A DNA stretch of 64,000 nt from Thermodesulfovibrionia bacterium (GTDB lineage: Bacteria; Nitrospirota; Thermodesulfovibrionia; UBA6902): the NCBI GenBank assembly GCA_030646035.1, contig JAUSMY010000056.1, forward strand, positions 193,481 through 257,480. Direction: 5' to 3'. Below are positions 1-8,236 of this stretch, piece after piece. The position numbers and the translations under genes were made by a program. The notes under the pieces are model-generated. The model had not been told where the DNA came from. It did not search any database and worked only from the letters and a program-made list of their open reading frames with translations. How positions within the stretch are numbered: position 1 is the stretch's first letter; the number at the start of each line of letters is the position of its first letter.

Positions 1-339
1 CTTGCTGCTGAGCTCGGCGTTGAGGTTTCCATCAGGCAGTCAAACCATGAGGGAGAGATCGTTGATATTATTCAGGGCGCAAAAGAGTTCGGAGCAATCG
101 TCATAAATCCAGCCGCTTACACACACACCAGTATCGCCATAAGGGATGCTATCGCCGCAGTGAACGTTCCTGCGATAGAACTGCATCTCTCTAACATCCA
201 CAGCCGCGAGGAGTTCAGGCAGAAATCTCTCATCGCACCTGTCGCAGCCGGGCAGATCTCGGGCTTTGGATATAACAGTTACCTTCTTGCTCTCAGAGCT
301 GCGGTATCAATTATAAATGCAAAACAAGGCAGCTCTTAA
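1..339 (+). CDS. aroQ: 3-dehydroquinate dehydratase, type II (partial, 5' end outside window)
   Basis: The visible 112 codons are the C-terminal three quarters of a type II dehydroquinase, the third step of the shikimate pathway (3-dehydroquinate to 3-dehydroshikimate). Visible family signatures are [11 protein letters not shown], the [10 protein letters not shown] segment, and [14 protein letters not shown], which supplies substrate-binding residues. The frame is open from base 1. The stop codon lies inside the next gene (23-bp overlap), so the two are probably translationally coupled. Confidence 0.95.
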   Translation, partial: LAAELGVEVSIRQSNHEGEIVDIIQGAKEFGAIVINPAAYTHTSIAIRDAIAAVNVPAIELHLSNIHSREEFRQKSLIAPVAAGQISGFGYNSYLLALRAAVSIINAKQGSS

Positions 340-1378
340 AAAGCTTATCCCGAAACTTTGTGTTGACGGGATACTCATTACTAACCTCGTCAATGTAAGA
401 TACCTCAGCGGTTTCTCCGGCTCATCCGCGTTTATTATCCTGACTGAAAAGCATTCCATTTTCGTCACCGACTTCCGCTACAAAGAGCAGGCTGCAAAAG
501 AGATTAAGGGCTTCAGGATAATAATTGAAAATAGCGAAAGGCCGAAAGAGATAAAAGCACTTTGCATCAAGTTCGGGATAAAGACGCTTGGTTTTGAAGC
601 GGACGACCTGAAATATTCTTTTTATCAAAAACTTCTGAAGAATAAGATAAAGCTTAAGCCCCTGAGTAATACCGTAGAATCACTTAGGATCATTAAATCA
701 GACTATGAGCTGTACAATATCAGAATAGCTGTAAAAAGGGCTGAAAGGGCATTCAGAAGGCTTTTACCACATATCAAAAAAGGTGAAACTGAGAGGGCGC
801 TTGCACTGCGGCTTGAGGGTCATCTGAGGGACGAAGGCTGCGAAAAACTTCCATTCGGGGCTATAGTGGCATCCGGGCCGATGTCTGCATTTCCTCATGC
901 CAGGCCGACTAACAGAAGGCTCAAAGCCGGTGACCTGGTGGTATTTGACTGGGGTGGCGAGTGTGAAGGGTATTTTTCCGACATGTCCAGGACAGTTTTG
1001 CTTAACGGCAAAAATCTTGATAATCAGAGATTTGTATACTCTGTTGTGTTAGAGGCACAGAAGAGGGCCATCAAAGCTGTAGGGCCGGGAGTGATGTCAT
1101 CTGCCATTGACGCAGCAGCAAGGGACTATATGAAACAGGAGGACCTTGATGATTTTTTCGGCCATGCAACGGGGCACGGCGTCGGTCTTGCAATTCATGA
1201 AAAACCTGTAGTATCATGGCGGAGCAAAGATGCCGTGGAAAATGGTATGGTATTTACTGTAGAACCGGGGATATATATACCGGACTTTGGCGGGGTCAGG
1301 ATAGAGGATATGGTTGTTGTAACAAAGAGCGGCGCCGAGGTGTTGACCGGGCTGCCGAAGAAATTAAGAATAATATAG
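317..1378 (+). CDS. M24B metallopeptidase (Xaa-Pro aminopeptidase/dipeptidase)
   Basis: A 353-aa cytosolic aminopeptidase P/prolidase-family enzyme that removes an N-terminal residue preceding proline. Residues 1-125 form the creatinase-like N-domain. The pita-bread catalytic domain follows, with all five metal ligands present: D211 (FDWGG), D222 (FSDMSRT), H287 (GHATGHGVG), E316 (VEPGIY) and E330 (RIEDM). The ATG lies inside aroQ; no strong Shine-Dalgarno is seen, consistent with coupling. The aroQ-peptidase-efp order is a common bacterial arrangement. Sequence alone does not separate aminopeptidase P from prolidase. Confidence 0.93.
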   Translation: MQNKAALKKLIPKLCVDGILITNLVNVRYLSGFSGSSAFIILTEKHSIFVTDFRYKEQAAKEIKGFRIIIENSERPKEIKALCIKFGIKTLGFEADDLKYSFYQKLLKNKIKLKPLSNTVESLRIIKSDYELYNIRIAVKRAERAFRRLLPHIKKGETERALALRLEGHLRDEGCEKLPFGAIVASGPMSAFPHARPTNRRLKAGDLVVFDWGGECEGYFSDMSRTVLLNGKNLDNQRFVYSVVLEAQKRAIKAVGPGVMSSAIDAAARDYMKQEDLDDFFGHATGHGVGLAIHEKPVVSWRSKDAVENGMVFTVEPGIYIPDFGGVRIEDMVVVTKSGAEVLTGLPKKLRII

Positions 1379-1388
1379 AGGTGAATAA

Positions 1389-1949
1389 TTGATAACTACA
1401 AGCGAGTTCAGAAAAGGGGCCAAGATAGAGATAAAAGGGGCCCCGCACGAGATAGTAGAATTTCAGCATATAAAGATGGGAAGAGGCGGCGCAATCGTCA
1501 AGACAAAGGTCAAGAACCTCAAGACCGGCAGCATCTTTGAGGAATCCTTTAAGGGCGGGGAGAAGGTTGATACGCCCAATCTTGAAGAGAAGTCGATGCA
1601 GTATCTTTATAAGCAGGATAACTTATATTACTTCATGGATACGGAAAGCTATGAACAGTTTCCCCTGACCCTTGAGCAGCTGGGAGACGCGCTGAAGTTC
1701 ATAAAAGAGAATATGACCGTCAAGATCCTATATTACAAAAATGAACCGCTTACAGTGGATATCCCGTTATTTGTAGAGCTGAAGATAGAGAAGACCGACC
1801 CCGGATTTAAAGGCGACACGGCAAGCGGAGGCAGCAAGCCCGCAGTGCTTGAGACAGGGGCTGTAGTAAAGGTCCCGTTCCATATAAATGAAGGCGATAT
1901 CATAAGGGTGGACACAAGGACATCTGAATATATCGAAAGGGTGAAATAA
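1389..1949 (+). CDS. efp: Elongation factor P
   Basis: A 186-aa translation factor that relieves ribosome stalling at polyproline. It has the KOW-like N-domain and two OB domains. The start is TTG at 1389, preceded by AGAGGTG, because the upstream in-frame GTG runs into a stop. The loop that carries the modified residue reads KMGRGGA, putting arginine at position 32 where E. coli has lysine at 34. Arginine here is known from rhamnosylated (EarP-type) EF-P, but no earP gene is visible in the window. The stop overlaps the accB start by one base. Confidence 0.96.
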   Translation: MITTSEFRKGAKIEIKGAPHEIVEFQHIKMGRGGAIVKTKVKNLKTGSIFEESFKGGEKVDTPNLEEKSMQYLYKQDNLYYFMDTESYEQFPLTLEQLGDALKFIKENMTVKILYYKNEPLTVDIPLFVELKIEKTDPGFKGDTASGGSKPAVLETGAVVKVPFHINEGDIIRVDTRTSEYIERVK

Positions 1950-2401
1950 TGGAACTTGATGAGATAAAAAAACTGATTGACCTGCTTAAGGATACGGACG
2001 TCACGGAGTTCTCCTTTGAAAAGGACGGGACAAAGTGCAAGATAAAGAAAGAGAGCCACCTTCGTCCTGCCGGAGTTGCACATCAGATGATGCAGCCGGT
2101 TACACAAGCGGCGCCTGAGCCTGAGAAACCCGTAGCGCCGGCAGCTGTGGAATCTAACCTTGTTCCGGTAACATCTCCTATCGTGGGATTTTTCTATCCG
2201 TCTCCATCTCCTGATTCACCTCCGTTCGTAACGGTAGGCAGCAAGGTTGAAAAAGGCCAGATACTCTGCATCGTTGAAGCCATGAAGCTGATGAACGAGA
2301 TAGAGAGCGATACCAACGGAACAATAAAGAAGATACTCCCTTCGAACGGCCAGTCCGTTGAGTACGGCGAGACACTCTTTCTCATCGAACCCCTTTCATG
2401 A
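1949..2401 (+). CDS. accB: Biotin carboxyl carrier protein of acetyl-CoA carboxylase
   Basis: A 150-aa carrier subunit that shuttles carboxybiotin during malonyl-CoA synthesis. It has an N-terminal AccB helix region (1-35), an Ala/Pro-rich linker (about 40-75) and a biotinyl domain (about 75-150). The biotinylation motif EAMKLMNEI places the acceptor lysine at K113. Its last four bases (ATGA) form the start of accC, so the two are coupled. The gene is complete and of usual length. Confidence 0.97.
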   Translation: MELDEIKKLIDLLKDTDVTEFSFEKDGTKCKIKKESHLRPAGVAHQMMQPVTQAAPEPEKPVAPAAVESNLVPVTSPIVGFFYPSPSPDSPPFVTVGSKVEKGQILCIVEAMKLMNEIESDTNGTIKKILPSNGQSVEYGETLFLIEPLS

Positions 2402-3786
2402 AACTCTTCAATAAGGTCTTAATAGCTAACAGGGGCGAGATCGCAGTAAGGATAATCAGAACCTGCCGCGAACTCGGCATAAGCACTGCCGCTGTTTACT
2501 CTGATGTGGACAGGGACGCTCTTCATGTAAGGCTTGCTGACGAGTCTGTATGTATAGGCCCCGCGTCTTCTGCGCAAAGCTATCTCAATATTCCCGCTAT
2601 CATAACCGCAGCAGAGATCACAGACTCCGAGGCCATTCATCCGGGCTATGGTTTCCTTGCGGAGAATGCGCAATTTGTTGAAGCATGCAACGCCTCAAAT
2701 ATCACATTCATCGGCCCGTCCGCAAAAAATATCCGCGCAGGCGGAGACAAGGCAAAGGCAAGGTCTCTGATGAAGGAGCATAATGTCCCTGTAGTGCCGG
2801 GAAGCGACAGTCCTGTCGTAACAGAAGAGGACGCGATTGCAGTAGCCAAAAAGATCGGTTTCCCGCTAATCATTAAGGCATCAGCAGGCGGCGGCGGCAA
2901 GGGTATGCGTGTTGTGAATGATGAGAGCGAGGTGGTAAAGATGTTCCATACCGCGCAGAAAGAAGCGCTCGCGGCATTCGGCAACGGCGAGCTTTATATC
3001 GAGAAGTTCATAACTGACATGAAGCATATCGAGGTTCAGATACTGGCTGACAATAAAGGAAAGATAATACACCTCGGAGAGCGCGACTGCTCCATTCAGA
3101 GAAGGCATCAGAAGCTTCTTGAAGAGGCGCCTTATATATTTTCCAATAAAGAATTCACCGCCAAGCTCGGGCATGCTGCAATAGCTGCTGCCAGGGCGTT
3201 CAAATACAGAAATGCAGGGACGATAGAGTTTATCTATGACAAGGACGGAAGCATCTACTTCATGGAGATAAATACAAGGGTACAGGTGGAGCATCCCGTG
3301 ACCGAGATGGTGACCGGCATTGACATCATTAAAGAACAGATAAAGCTTGCAGCAGGCCTGCCGCTTTCCTATAAACAGTCTGACATCAGATTCACAGGCC
3401 ACTGCATCGAGTGCAGAATAAATGCCGAAGACCCTGAAAAGTTCATACCGTCACCGGGCAAGATCACGCTCTTCATCCCGCCGGGAGGCCGCGGTGTTAG
3501 AGTTGACACAGCTGCATATACCGGCTGGAATGTGCCGCCTCATTATGATTCGCTCATAGCAAAACTTATAGTCCACGGCAGGGACAGGGCTGATGCCATA
3601 AACAAGCTCAGGAACGCGCTCAAAGAGTTTATTGTAGAGGGCATCAAGACGACGATACCTCTGCACCTCAGGATACTTGACAACCCGGAATTCATCGCCG
3701 GGAACTTCAATACCGATTTCCTTGAGAAGAATCTGAACCCAAAGAAGCCGATCATCACTGACCCTGTTGAAGATAAACTTCACTAA
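2398..3786 (+). CDS. accC: Biotin carboxylase subunit of acetyl-CoA carboxylase
   Basis: A 462-aa ATP-grasp enzyme that carboxylates biotin on AccB using ATP and bicarbonate. Features visible are the N-terminal [16 protein letters not shown] segment, the glycine-rich ATP loop GGGGKGMR, the metal/active-site motif [15 protein letters not shown] and a C-terminal biotin-carboxylase cap. Length is normal. It overlaps accB by 4 bp and thiE by 20 bp. The carboxyltransferase genes accA/accD are not in the window. Confidence 0.97.
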   Translation: MKLFNKVLIANRGEIAVRIIRTCRELGISTAAVYSDVDRDALHVRLADESVCIGPASSAQSYLNIPAIITAAEITDSEAIHPGYGFLAENAQFVEACNASNITFIGPSAKNIRAGGDKAKARSLMKEHNVPVVPGSDSPVVTEEDAIAVAKKIGFPLIIKASAGGGGKGMRVVNDESEVVKMFHTAQKEALAAFGNGELYIEKFITDMKHIEVQILADNKGKIIHLGERDCSIQRRHQKLLEEAPYIFSNKEFTAKLGHAAIAAARAFKYRNAGTIEFIYDKDGSIYFMEINTRVQVEHPVTEMVTGIDIIKEQIKLAAGLPLSYKQSDIRFTGHCIECRINAEDPEKFIPSPGKITLFIPPGGRGVRVDTAAYTGWNVPPHYDSLIAKLIVHGRDRADAINKLRNALKEFIVEGIKTTIPLHLRILDNPEFIAGNFNTDFLEKNLNPKKPIITDPVEDKLH

Positions 3787-4390
3787 AGAACGGAAGTTAT
3801 ACCTCATCTCAGACAGGGATATCGCCTGCCTCTCACATTCAGCTATCGCGAAAAAAGCGCTTACAGCAGGAGTGAAAATCATCCAGCTCAGAGAAAAGAA
3901 GCTCAGCAAAAAAGAGATATTTGCTGAAGCATCATCGATCAGAAAGTTCACCCGCAGTCATAATGCAATATTAATTATCAATGACTATATAGACATCGCC
4001 CTTGCCGTTGATGCAGACGGGGTTCATCTGGGTCAGGATGATATGCCTATGAAAGAGGCGAGAAAGATATTAGGCAATAAAAGGATCATCGGCATATCAA
4101 CTCATTCGGTTAAGCAGGCGGTTAAGGCGCAGGAAGAGGGCGCTGACTATATCGGCTTCGGCCCGATATTCCACACATCCACAAAAGACGCAGGAAGGCC
4201 GAAGGGGCTCAAGATGCTGGAAGAGGTCAGAAGAAATATCTCAATTCCCATAGCTGCGATCGGCGGCATCACATCTGACACCGCATCAAAGGTATTGAGT
4301 TCAGGCGCTGATGCGGTCGCGGTAGGTTCAGCCATACTCAGGGGAGATATGAAAAATAACATTGACATCTTCTTATCAGTCATAAAATAA
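3767..4390 (+). CDS. thiE: Thiamine-phosphate synthase
   Basis: A 207-aa TIM-barrel enzyme that joins HMP pyrophosphate and HET phosphate to form thiamine phosphate. Family motifs are the phosphate/Mg-binding [19 protein letters not shown] and the C-terminal AIGGI with AVGSAI. The proposed start is TTG at 3767, overlapping accC by 20 bp. No other thi genes and no TPP riboswitch are visible nearby, so the gene probably rides on acc transcription. Confidence 0.93.
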   Translation: MKINFTKERKLYLISDRDIACLSHSAIAKKALTAGVKIIQLREKKLSKKEIFAEASSIRKFTRSHNAILIINDYIDIALAVDADGVHLGQDDMPMKEARKILGNKRIIGISTHSVKQAVKAQEEGADYIGFGPIFHTSTKDAGRPKGLKMLEEVRRNISIPIAAIGGITSDTASKVLSSGADAVAVGSAILRGDMKNNIDIFLSVIK

Positions 4391-4393
4391 TCG

Positions 4394-4399
4394 TATACT
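4394..4399 (+). promoter_or_regulatory. -10 element placing cvpA transcription start at its ATG
   Basis: TATACT ends 6 nt before the cvpA ATG (4406), and no Shine-Dalgarno lies between them. If used, the transcript begins at or next to the start codon (leaderless). The -35 is poor, so support rests on the spacing shared with other genes in this window. Confidence 0.45.
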
Positions 4400-4405
4400 A
4401 ATGCT

Positions 4406-4900
4406 ATGAACTCATTCGATATATTCGTACTTGTAATAATGGGGATCACTGTGGCATTCGGCCTTGTCAAAGGCCTTGTCAAACAGGTCTTCTCTATCAT
4501 CGGTATTGTTGCGGGATACCTTCTTTCGGTTAAGCTGTATGAACCTGTCTCAAACTATTTTTTCGGGCCGGATAACAGCATGGCAAAAATAGGCATATTT
4601 CTCGCTATATTTATCGCCTGTATAATCATTGCCGCATTAAGCTCAAAAGTGATAGATAAGTTTATGGAAACGATCGGGATAGGCTGGGCAAACCGCATTG
4701 CCGGAGGCGGGCTTGGATTTCTGAAAGGCCTTCTGATAGTCTCGGTCATCGCTGGGGTTATCTCAACATTCGTAGCGTCTGAGAGCGCTGTAATAAAGAA
4801 GTCAGTGACACTTCCTTATCTGCTGAAGGTTGTTGATGCTGCAAACGATATCATCCCTGACAATCTTCAGATCAGGTACAGGGGCAGTAAAGAGAAGTAG
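4406..4900 (+). CDS. cvpA: CvpA family inner-membrane protein
   Basis: A 164-aa membrane protein related to colicin V production protein. It shows about four hydrophobic segments (roughly residues 4-22, 27-42, 58-80 and 100-125) and the family-typical N-terminus IFVLVIMGITVAFGLVKGLV. The molecular function of the family is poorly defined. It ends 7 bp from the convergent DUF190 gene. The start is favoured by its place just after a -10-like TATACT. Confidence 0.85.
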   Translation: MNSFDIFVLVIMGITVAFGLVKGLVKQVFSIIGIVAGYLLSVKLYEPVSNYFFGPDNSMAKIGIFLAIFIACIIIAALSSKVIDKFMETIGIGWANRIAGGGLGFLKGLLIVSVIAGVISTFVASESAVIKKSVTLPYLLKVVDAANDIIPDNLQIRYRGSKEK

Positions 4901-4907
4901 GGAAGAA

Positions 4908-5249
4908 CTATAGTTGTTCACCGCTCCTGTAAAATCTGATCCCGACCTTTTCAACCGTCGCAAGCCCTTCCTTTACAGCGCCGTCTATCATCGGCAGGAA
5001 CGCCTCTATCTTTTCAGCGGTATCGATTATCTCAACCACTATCGGCAGGTCGCTTGAAAGCCTCAGTATCTTTGCGGTATGAAGCCTGCTGTGCGCGCCG
5101 AATCCTTCCAGCCCTCTAAGCACTGTCGCGCCCGCAATCCCGCTCTCACGCGCCATCCTGACAATCCATTCATAAAGCGGTATGCCTTCATGCTTGTCGC
5201 TCTCGCCTATGAAGATACGCAGCAGATGCCCTGTCTCTGTAAGTTCCAT
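4908..5249 (-). CDS. DUF190 (PII-like) protein paired with CrcB
   Basis: A 113-aa protein of the DUF190 family, which adopts a ferredoxin-like, PII-resembling fold. The conserved pattern GHLLRIFIGESDKHEG...PLYEWIVRMARESGIAGATVLRGLEGFG is complete. It lies directly downstream of crcB on the same strand (11-bp gap), a recurrent pairing in bacteria. A role connected with fluoride resistance is inferred from that context; no biochemical activity is claimed. Confidence 0.9.
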   Translation of the reverse strand: MELTETGHLLRIFIGESDKHEGIPLYEWIVRMARESGIAGATVLRGLEGFGAHSRLHTAKILRLSSDLPIVVEIIDTAEKIEAFLPMIDGAVKEGLATVEKVGIRFYRSGEQL

Positions 5250-5260
5250 CTCATTCCTCC

Positions 5261-5638
5261 TTAAATAGCGCGCGATATCGCGTTGCCGATCCAGACTGCG
5301 GATAAGCAGATTGTAATATGAAAAATTATATTTGCAAAGGCCTTCACATTTTCAGCATCGCGGAAGAGTGCCATCGTCTCATGCCCGAATGACGAGAAGG
5401 TGGTGAAGCCTCCGAGGAAACCTATAAAGAGAAAGAGGCGGACATCAGGCCCCAATACATTTCTTGCCTCAGCAAGCCCGCCGAGAAACCCTATGACAAG
5501 GCATCCAAGCACATTGACCACAAGCGTGCCTAAAGGAAAGCCTGCAAAGGGCATGGCGTCATACACCCAGCCGCTGAGCAGATACCTTGCGACAGAGCCG
5601 AGAAAACCGCCTGAACCTACGATAATTATTTTAGTCAC
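5261..5638 (-). CDS. crcB: Fluoride channel/exporter CrcB (Fluc)
   Basis: A 125-aa, four-helix membrane protein that dimerises in inverted orientation to let fluoride leave the cell. Diagnostic motifs are GGFLGSVARYLLSGW at the N-terminus, the helix-2 asparagine (VVNVLGCLVIGFLGG) and TTFSSFGHE in the third helix. The ATG is preceded by AGGAGAG. I looked upstream for a fluoride (crcB) riboswitch and saw no convincing match. Confidence 0.95.
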   Translation of the reverse strand: MTKIIIVGSGGFLGSVARYLLSGWVYDAMPFAGFPLGTLVVNVLGCLVIGFLGGLAEARNVLGPDVRLFLFIGFLGGFTTFSSFGHETMALFRDAENVKAFANIIFHITICLSAVWIGNAISRAI

Positions 5639-5695
5639 TATCGCTCTCCTAAATTAAAAATCTTTAAAATTATAACAGAACCTATATTCCAGTGT

Positions 5696-5724
5696 TTGAC
5701 ATTTATCCTTCACTGTTTCATAAT
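5696..5724 (+). promoter_or_regulatory. Sigma-70 promoter of livK
   Basis: TTGACA (5696-5701), exactly 17 bp, then CATAAT (5719-5724). A leader of roughly 35 nt follows, with AAGGAG before the livK ATG at 5765. This is among the best matches to consensus in the window. Confidence 0.75.
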
Positions 5725-5764
5725 TATTTACTAAAATCAATAAAAACAAGGAGATATCATCACT

Positions 5765-6883
5765 ATGAGAAAGCTTTTCATCAGGTCTTCTTTTATACTT
5801 GCCGTTCTGTTTTTCACTCATTTAAGTGCTTATTCCGCAGAAAGCATAAAGCTCGGCATAGCAGGCGCTCACAGCGGCGATCTCGCTTCATACGGACTTC
5901 CCTCTGTAAAGGCTGCTGAACTTGTTATCAAAGATATAAATGCAAAAGGCGGAATACTCAATAAAAAGGTTGAGCTATTGATCGAGGATGATGTGTGCAA
6001 ACCTGAGATAGCGGCGAACACAGCCGCAAAGCTCATCTCAATGCATGCGGATGTTGTCATGGGACATATATGCAGCGGCGCCACAAAGGCTGCGCTCGGG
6101 ATATACAGAGATTCAAAGATAGTTCTAATGTCTCCGTCCGCCACCAACCCTCCGCTCACGCAGAGCGGCGACTATCCGAACTTCTTCCGCACTATAGCAT
6201 CAGATGACGCGCAGGCAAAACTTCAGGTTGATTTTGCACTCAATACGCTCAATGTAAAGAAGATAGCAGTTCTTCATGACAAGGGAGACTACGGCAAAGG
6301 GCTTGCAGAGTTCGCAAAGAAGTTCCTTGAGGATTCAGGCAAAGCAGAGGTCGTGCTGTATGAAGGCATAACTCCCGGCGCGGTCGACTATTCCGCTGTT
6401 GTGCAGAAGATAAAGCGTTCAGGCGCGGAAGCGGTCATCTTCGGAGGCTACCACCCTGAGGCTTCAAAGATCATCACGCTCATGAGAAAGAAGAAGATGA
6501 GCACATACTTCATCTCTGACGACGGGGTTAAGGACGACACATTCATCAAGGTCGCAGGGCAGTACGCAGAGGGAGTTTATGCAACAGGCCCGAAGGATGT
6601 CTCAAAGAACCCGCTCGCGCTAAAGGCGAACAGCGATCATAAGGCTGCATATGGAACAGAGCCGGGCGCTTTCTTTCTGAACGCTTACGCAGCAACGCAG
6701 GCGCTTATGAACGCCATACAAAAGGCAGGCTCCACAGATTATGCAGCGGTCACAAAAGCGCTGAGAACTGAGTTTGTGGATACACCACTCGGGAAGATAC
6801 GCTTTGATGAACGCGGTGATGCAGCAGGTGTCGGCTTCTCGATGTACAAGGTGAATAAGGGAGTTTATGAGGAAGTGAAGTAA
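5765..6883 (+). CDS. livK: Branched-chain amino acid ABC transporter, substrate-binding protein
   Basis: A 372-aa periplasmic binding protein of the Leu/Ile/Val type (Peripla_BP_6). Residues 1-25 are a signal peptide (basic MRKLF, hydrophobic core, AYSAES cleavage region). The mature part begins IKLGIAGAHSGDLASYG and contains SPSATNPPLT, typical of the ligand cleft. AAGGAG precedes the ATG. The cognate membrane and ATPase genes livHMGF lie 7.3 kb downstream on the same strand beyond an accessory island, so the operon looks split by insertion. Ligand specificity cannot be read from sequence. Confidence 0.95.
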   Translation: MRKLFIRSSFILAVLFFTHLSAYSAESIKLGIAGAHSGDLASYGLPSVKAAELVIKDINAKGGILNKKVELLIEDDVCKPEIAANTAAKLISMHADVVMGHICSGATKAALGIYRDSKIVLMSPSATNPPLTQSGDYPNFFRTIASDDAQAKLQVDFALNTLNVKKIAVLHDKGDYGKGLAEFAKKFLEDSGKAEVVLYEGITPGAVDYSAVVQKIKRSGAEAVIFGGYHPEASKIITLMRKKKMSTYFISDDGVKDDTFIKVAGQYAEGVYATGPKDVSKNPLALKANSDHKAAYGTEPGAFFLNAYAATQALMNAIQKAGSTDYAAVTKALRTEFVDTPLGKIRFDERGDAAGVGFSMYKVNKGVYEEVK

Positions 6884-6889
6884 GGCAGG

Positions 6890-7246
6890 TTAGACATCTC
6901 TGATGCGAATCTTGTTAACTGTTATTACAACGAATTTGCCATAAAGCGACGCCCCGTGTTCGTTAAGCACTTTGATCAATGAATCGGTGATACCTTTTAA
7001 ATCTCTGCTCTCGTATCTCAGGAATATTACGCTTATATCCTTTTCATTTCTTGCAAATACCCAATGGCCGAAATCGCTGTCTTCCGTTAAAAGGATCGCT
7101 TTGAAGCTTTTCGCCATCCCAATGACTTCTTCATCTGATATGCCCTGATATTCCCGAAGTACCGATAATACATCAAATGCTTTGTTTTTCAGCGCAATGA
7201 CTATTCGGAAATCAACATCCTCATCAGCAAGGATCTTAAACTGCAA
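6890..7246 (-). CDS. DUF5615 PIN-like protein, likely toxin of a DUF433/DUF5615 pair
   Basis: A 118-aa protein starting MQFKILADEDVDFRIVIALK, with the acidic residues of a PIN-like fold (LADEDVD near the N-terminus, LLTEDSDFGHW mid-protein). DUF5615 proteins are predicted nucleases and usually follow a DUF433 gene, as here (11-bp overlap). Toxin function is inference from family and gene order. Confidence 0.85.
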   Translation of the reverse strand: MQFKILADEDVDFRIVIALKNKAFDVLSVLREYQGISDEEVIGMAKSFKAILLTEDSDFGHWVFARNEKDISVIFLRYESRDLKGITDSLIKVLNEHGASLYGKFVVITVNKIRIRDV

Positions 7247-7460
7247 TTATCTCCTCCCTGGAAATAACATTTGCTGAATATGACAGAACCGCGAGAATGT
7301 CTTCTTTTTTTAGATGGGGATACGCCTGGAGTACATCATCGATTGACATCCCCTCCGAAAGCTTCTTCAAAATGAGTTCGACTGTTATCCTTGTGCCTTT
7401 TATTACTGGTTTGCCAAGCAAAATCTTCTGATCTGATACTATTCTGTCTGTGTAGATCAT
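7236..7460 (-). CDS. DUF433 protein, likely antitoxin
   Basis: A 74-aa helix-turn-helix protein of the DUF433 family, seen in the pattern GKPVIKGTRITVELILKKLSEG...AYPHLKKEDILAVLSY. It overlaps the DUF5615 gene by 11 bp and precedes it, the usual antitoxin-first order. The ATG is preceded by GGAGG. It would be expected to bind its own promoter, which is not resolved by eye. Confidence 0.88.
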   Translation of the reverse strand: MIYTDRIVSDQKILLGKPVIKGTRITVELILKKLSEGMSIDDVLQAYPHLKKEDILAVLSYSANVISREEIIAV

Positions 7461-7633
7461 AAAATTACCTCCTGATTGTGTTTATTTTACCCCTTTCCCT
7501 ATACAATGGCAATCTCTTATGGAGACATGGCGTTTCAGGAACGGCACTGAGGAAGCGCGCCGGAAGAAATAAACCTGTATCACGATGATGACGGTCAGAA
7601 GAATAGTTTTAAAGAATAGTTATAAGACACAGC

Positions 7634-7843
7634 TTAGTTTTCCAGTGCTTCGATATACTCTCTTACTAACTCCACAACTATCCTTGCATCCTTAGTTTCT
7701 CTGCTGTATATACTCCAGTATGTTCTCTGTAAATAATCATCAAGCACGTCATCAATATCTTCCCCATCTTCTTTGATTTCCTCTATGACACTTTCAGCTA
7801 TGCCTTTTATGTTCCAGTTCTTATAGTTATTTTTACTGACCAT
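7634..7843 (-). CDS. Hypothetical 69-aa acidic protein divergent from an RHH regulator
   Basis: Not a family I recognise. The protein is acidic in its centre (EEIKEDGEDIDDVLDDYL) and ends in a helix-prone ARIVVELVREYIEALEN. Its ATG has a strong GGGAGGG upstream. It is transcribed away from the small RHH gene at 7967, and the 123 bp between them carry two inverted repeats. That layout resembles a small regulated accessory module, perhaps toxin-antitoxin-like, but nothing in the sequence proves a toxin. Confidence 0.65.
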   Translation of the reverse strand: MVSKNNYKNWNIKGIAESVIEEIKEDGEDIDDVLDDYLQRTYWSIYSRETKDARIVVELVREYIEALEN

Positions 7844-7860
7844 CGACTTCCCTCCCTTAT

Positions 7861-7882
7861 GTTAGCATGTTAACATGATAAC
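7861..7882. promoter_or_regulatory. Near-perfect 22-bp palindrome, candidate operator 1
   Basis: Core CATGTTAACATG flanked by GTTA and TAAC, with one mismatched pair between core and flank. It lies 18 bp upstream of the 69-aa gene's start codon, in the promoter zone between two divergent genes. RHH proteins such as the one encoded at 7967 typically bind short palindromes of this kind. Confidence 0.6.
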
Positions 7883-7896
7883 AATGGTTTAATAGT

Positions 7897-7922
7897 TTGT
7901 CAACATGTTATTTTGTTGACAA
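7897..7922. promoter_or_regulatory. Inverted repeat TTGTCAACA/TGTTGACAA, candidate operator 2
   Basis: Perfect 9-bp arms (7897-7905 and 7914-7922) with an 8-bp spacer. The right arm contains the -35 hexamer of the RHH gene, so binding would block polymerase and suggests autorepression. The motif AACATG recurs in the first palindrome. Confidence 0.65.
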
Positions 7923-7944
7923 GATTATCTTTTTAAATTAATCT
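7916..7944 (+). promoter_or_regulatory. Sigma-70 promoter of the small RHH gene
   Basis: TTGACA (7916-7921), 17 bp, TAATCT (7939-7944). It is followed by AAAGGAGG and the ATG at 7967. The -35 lies within the second inverted repeat. Confidence 0.65.
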
Positions 7945-7966
7945 AACAAAAAAGGAGGACGATCCA

Positions 7967-8146
7967 ATGGTCAAAAAAAGCTCGACTGCAACAGGCGTTT
8001 CAACGGCAAACAAGGTTTTTGGGGTTAGGATGGATCAGGAACTGGCAAAAAAGCTGAAAATTTTGGCAATTAAAAAGAATACGCAGGTTTATAAGCTTCT
8101 TGAGGATGCCATTACTGACTACTTAAAAAAGCATAAGGAGCTTTGA
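7967..8146 (+). CDS. Small ribbon-helix-helix (CopG/Arc-like) DNA-binding protein
   Basis: A 59-aa protein. A basic, Ser/Thr-rich tail (MVKKSSTATGVSTANK) is followed by a beta-strand (VFGVRMDQE) and two helices (LAKKLKILAIKK, TQVYKLLEDAITDYLKKH), the RHH_1/CopG pattern. AAAGGAGG precedes the ATG at good spacing. Two inverted repeats lie immediately upstream, so it probably represses itself and the divergent 69-aa gene. It could be an antitoxin whose partner is that gene; this is inference. Confidence 0.8.
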   Translation: MVKKSSTATGVSTANKVFGVRMDQELAKKLKILAIKKNTQVYKLLEDAITDYLKKHKEL

Positions 8147-8236
8147 GGGGGCTGGAATATCGTCACTCAATCAAAGCCAAAATTGTCCTTCATCTTGCAA
8201 TAAATGAGAGTGTGAGCAAAGCATGCACAAGCTTTT

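Noticed and set aside
5639-5764. Fluoride riboswitch upstream of crcB
   Set aside because: I could not match the conserved crcB-motif sequence or pseudoknot; the region is A/T-rich and also carries the livK promoter.
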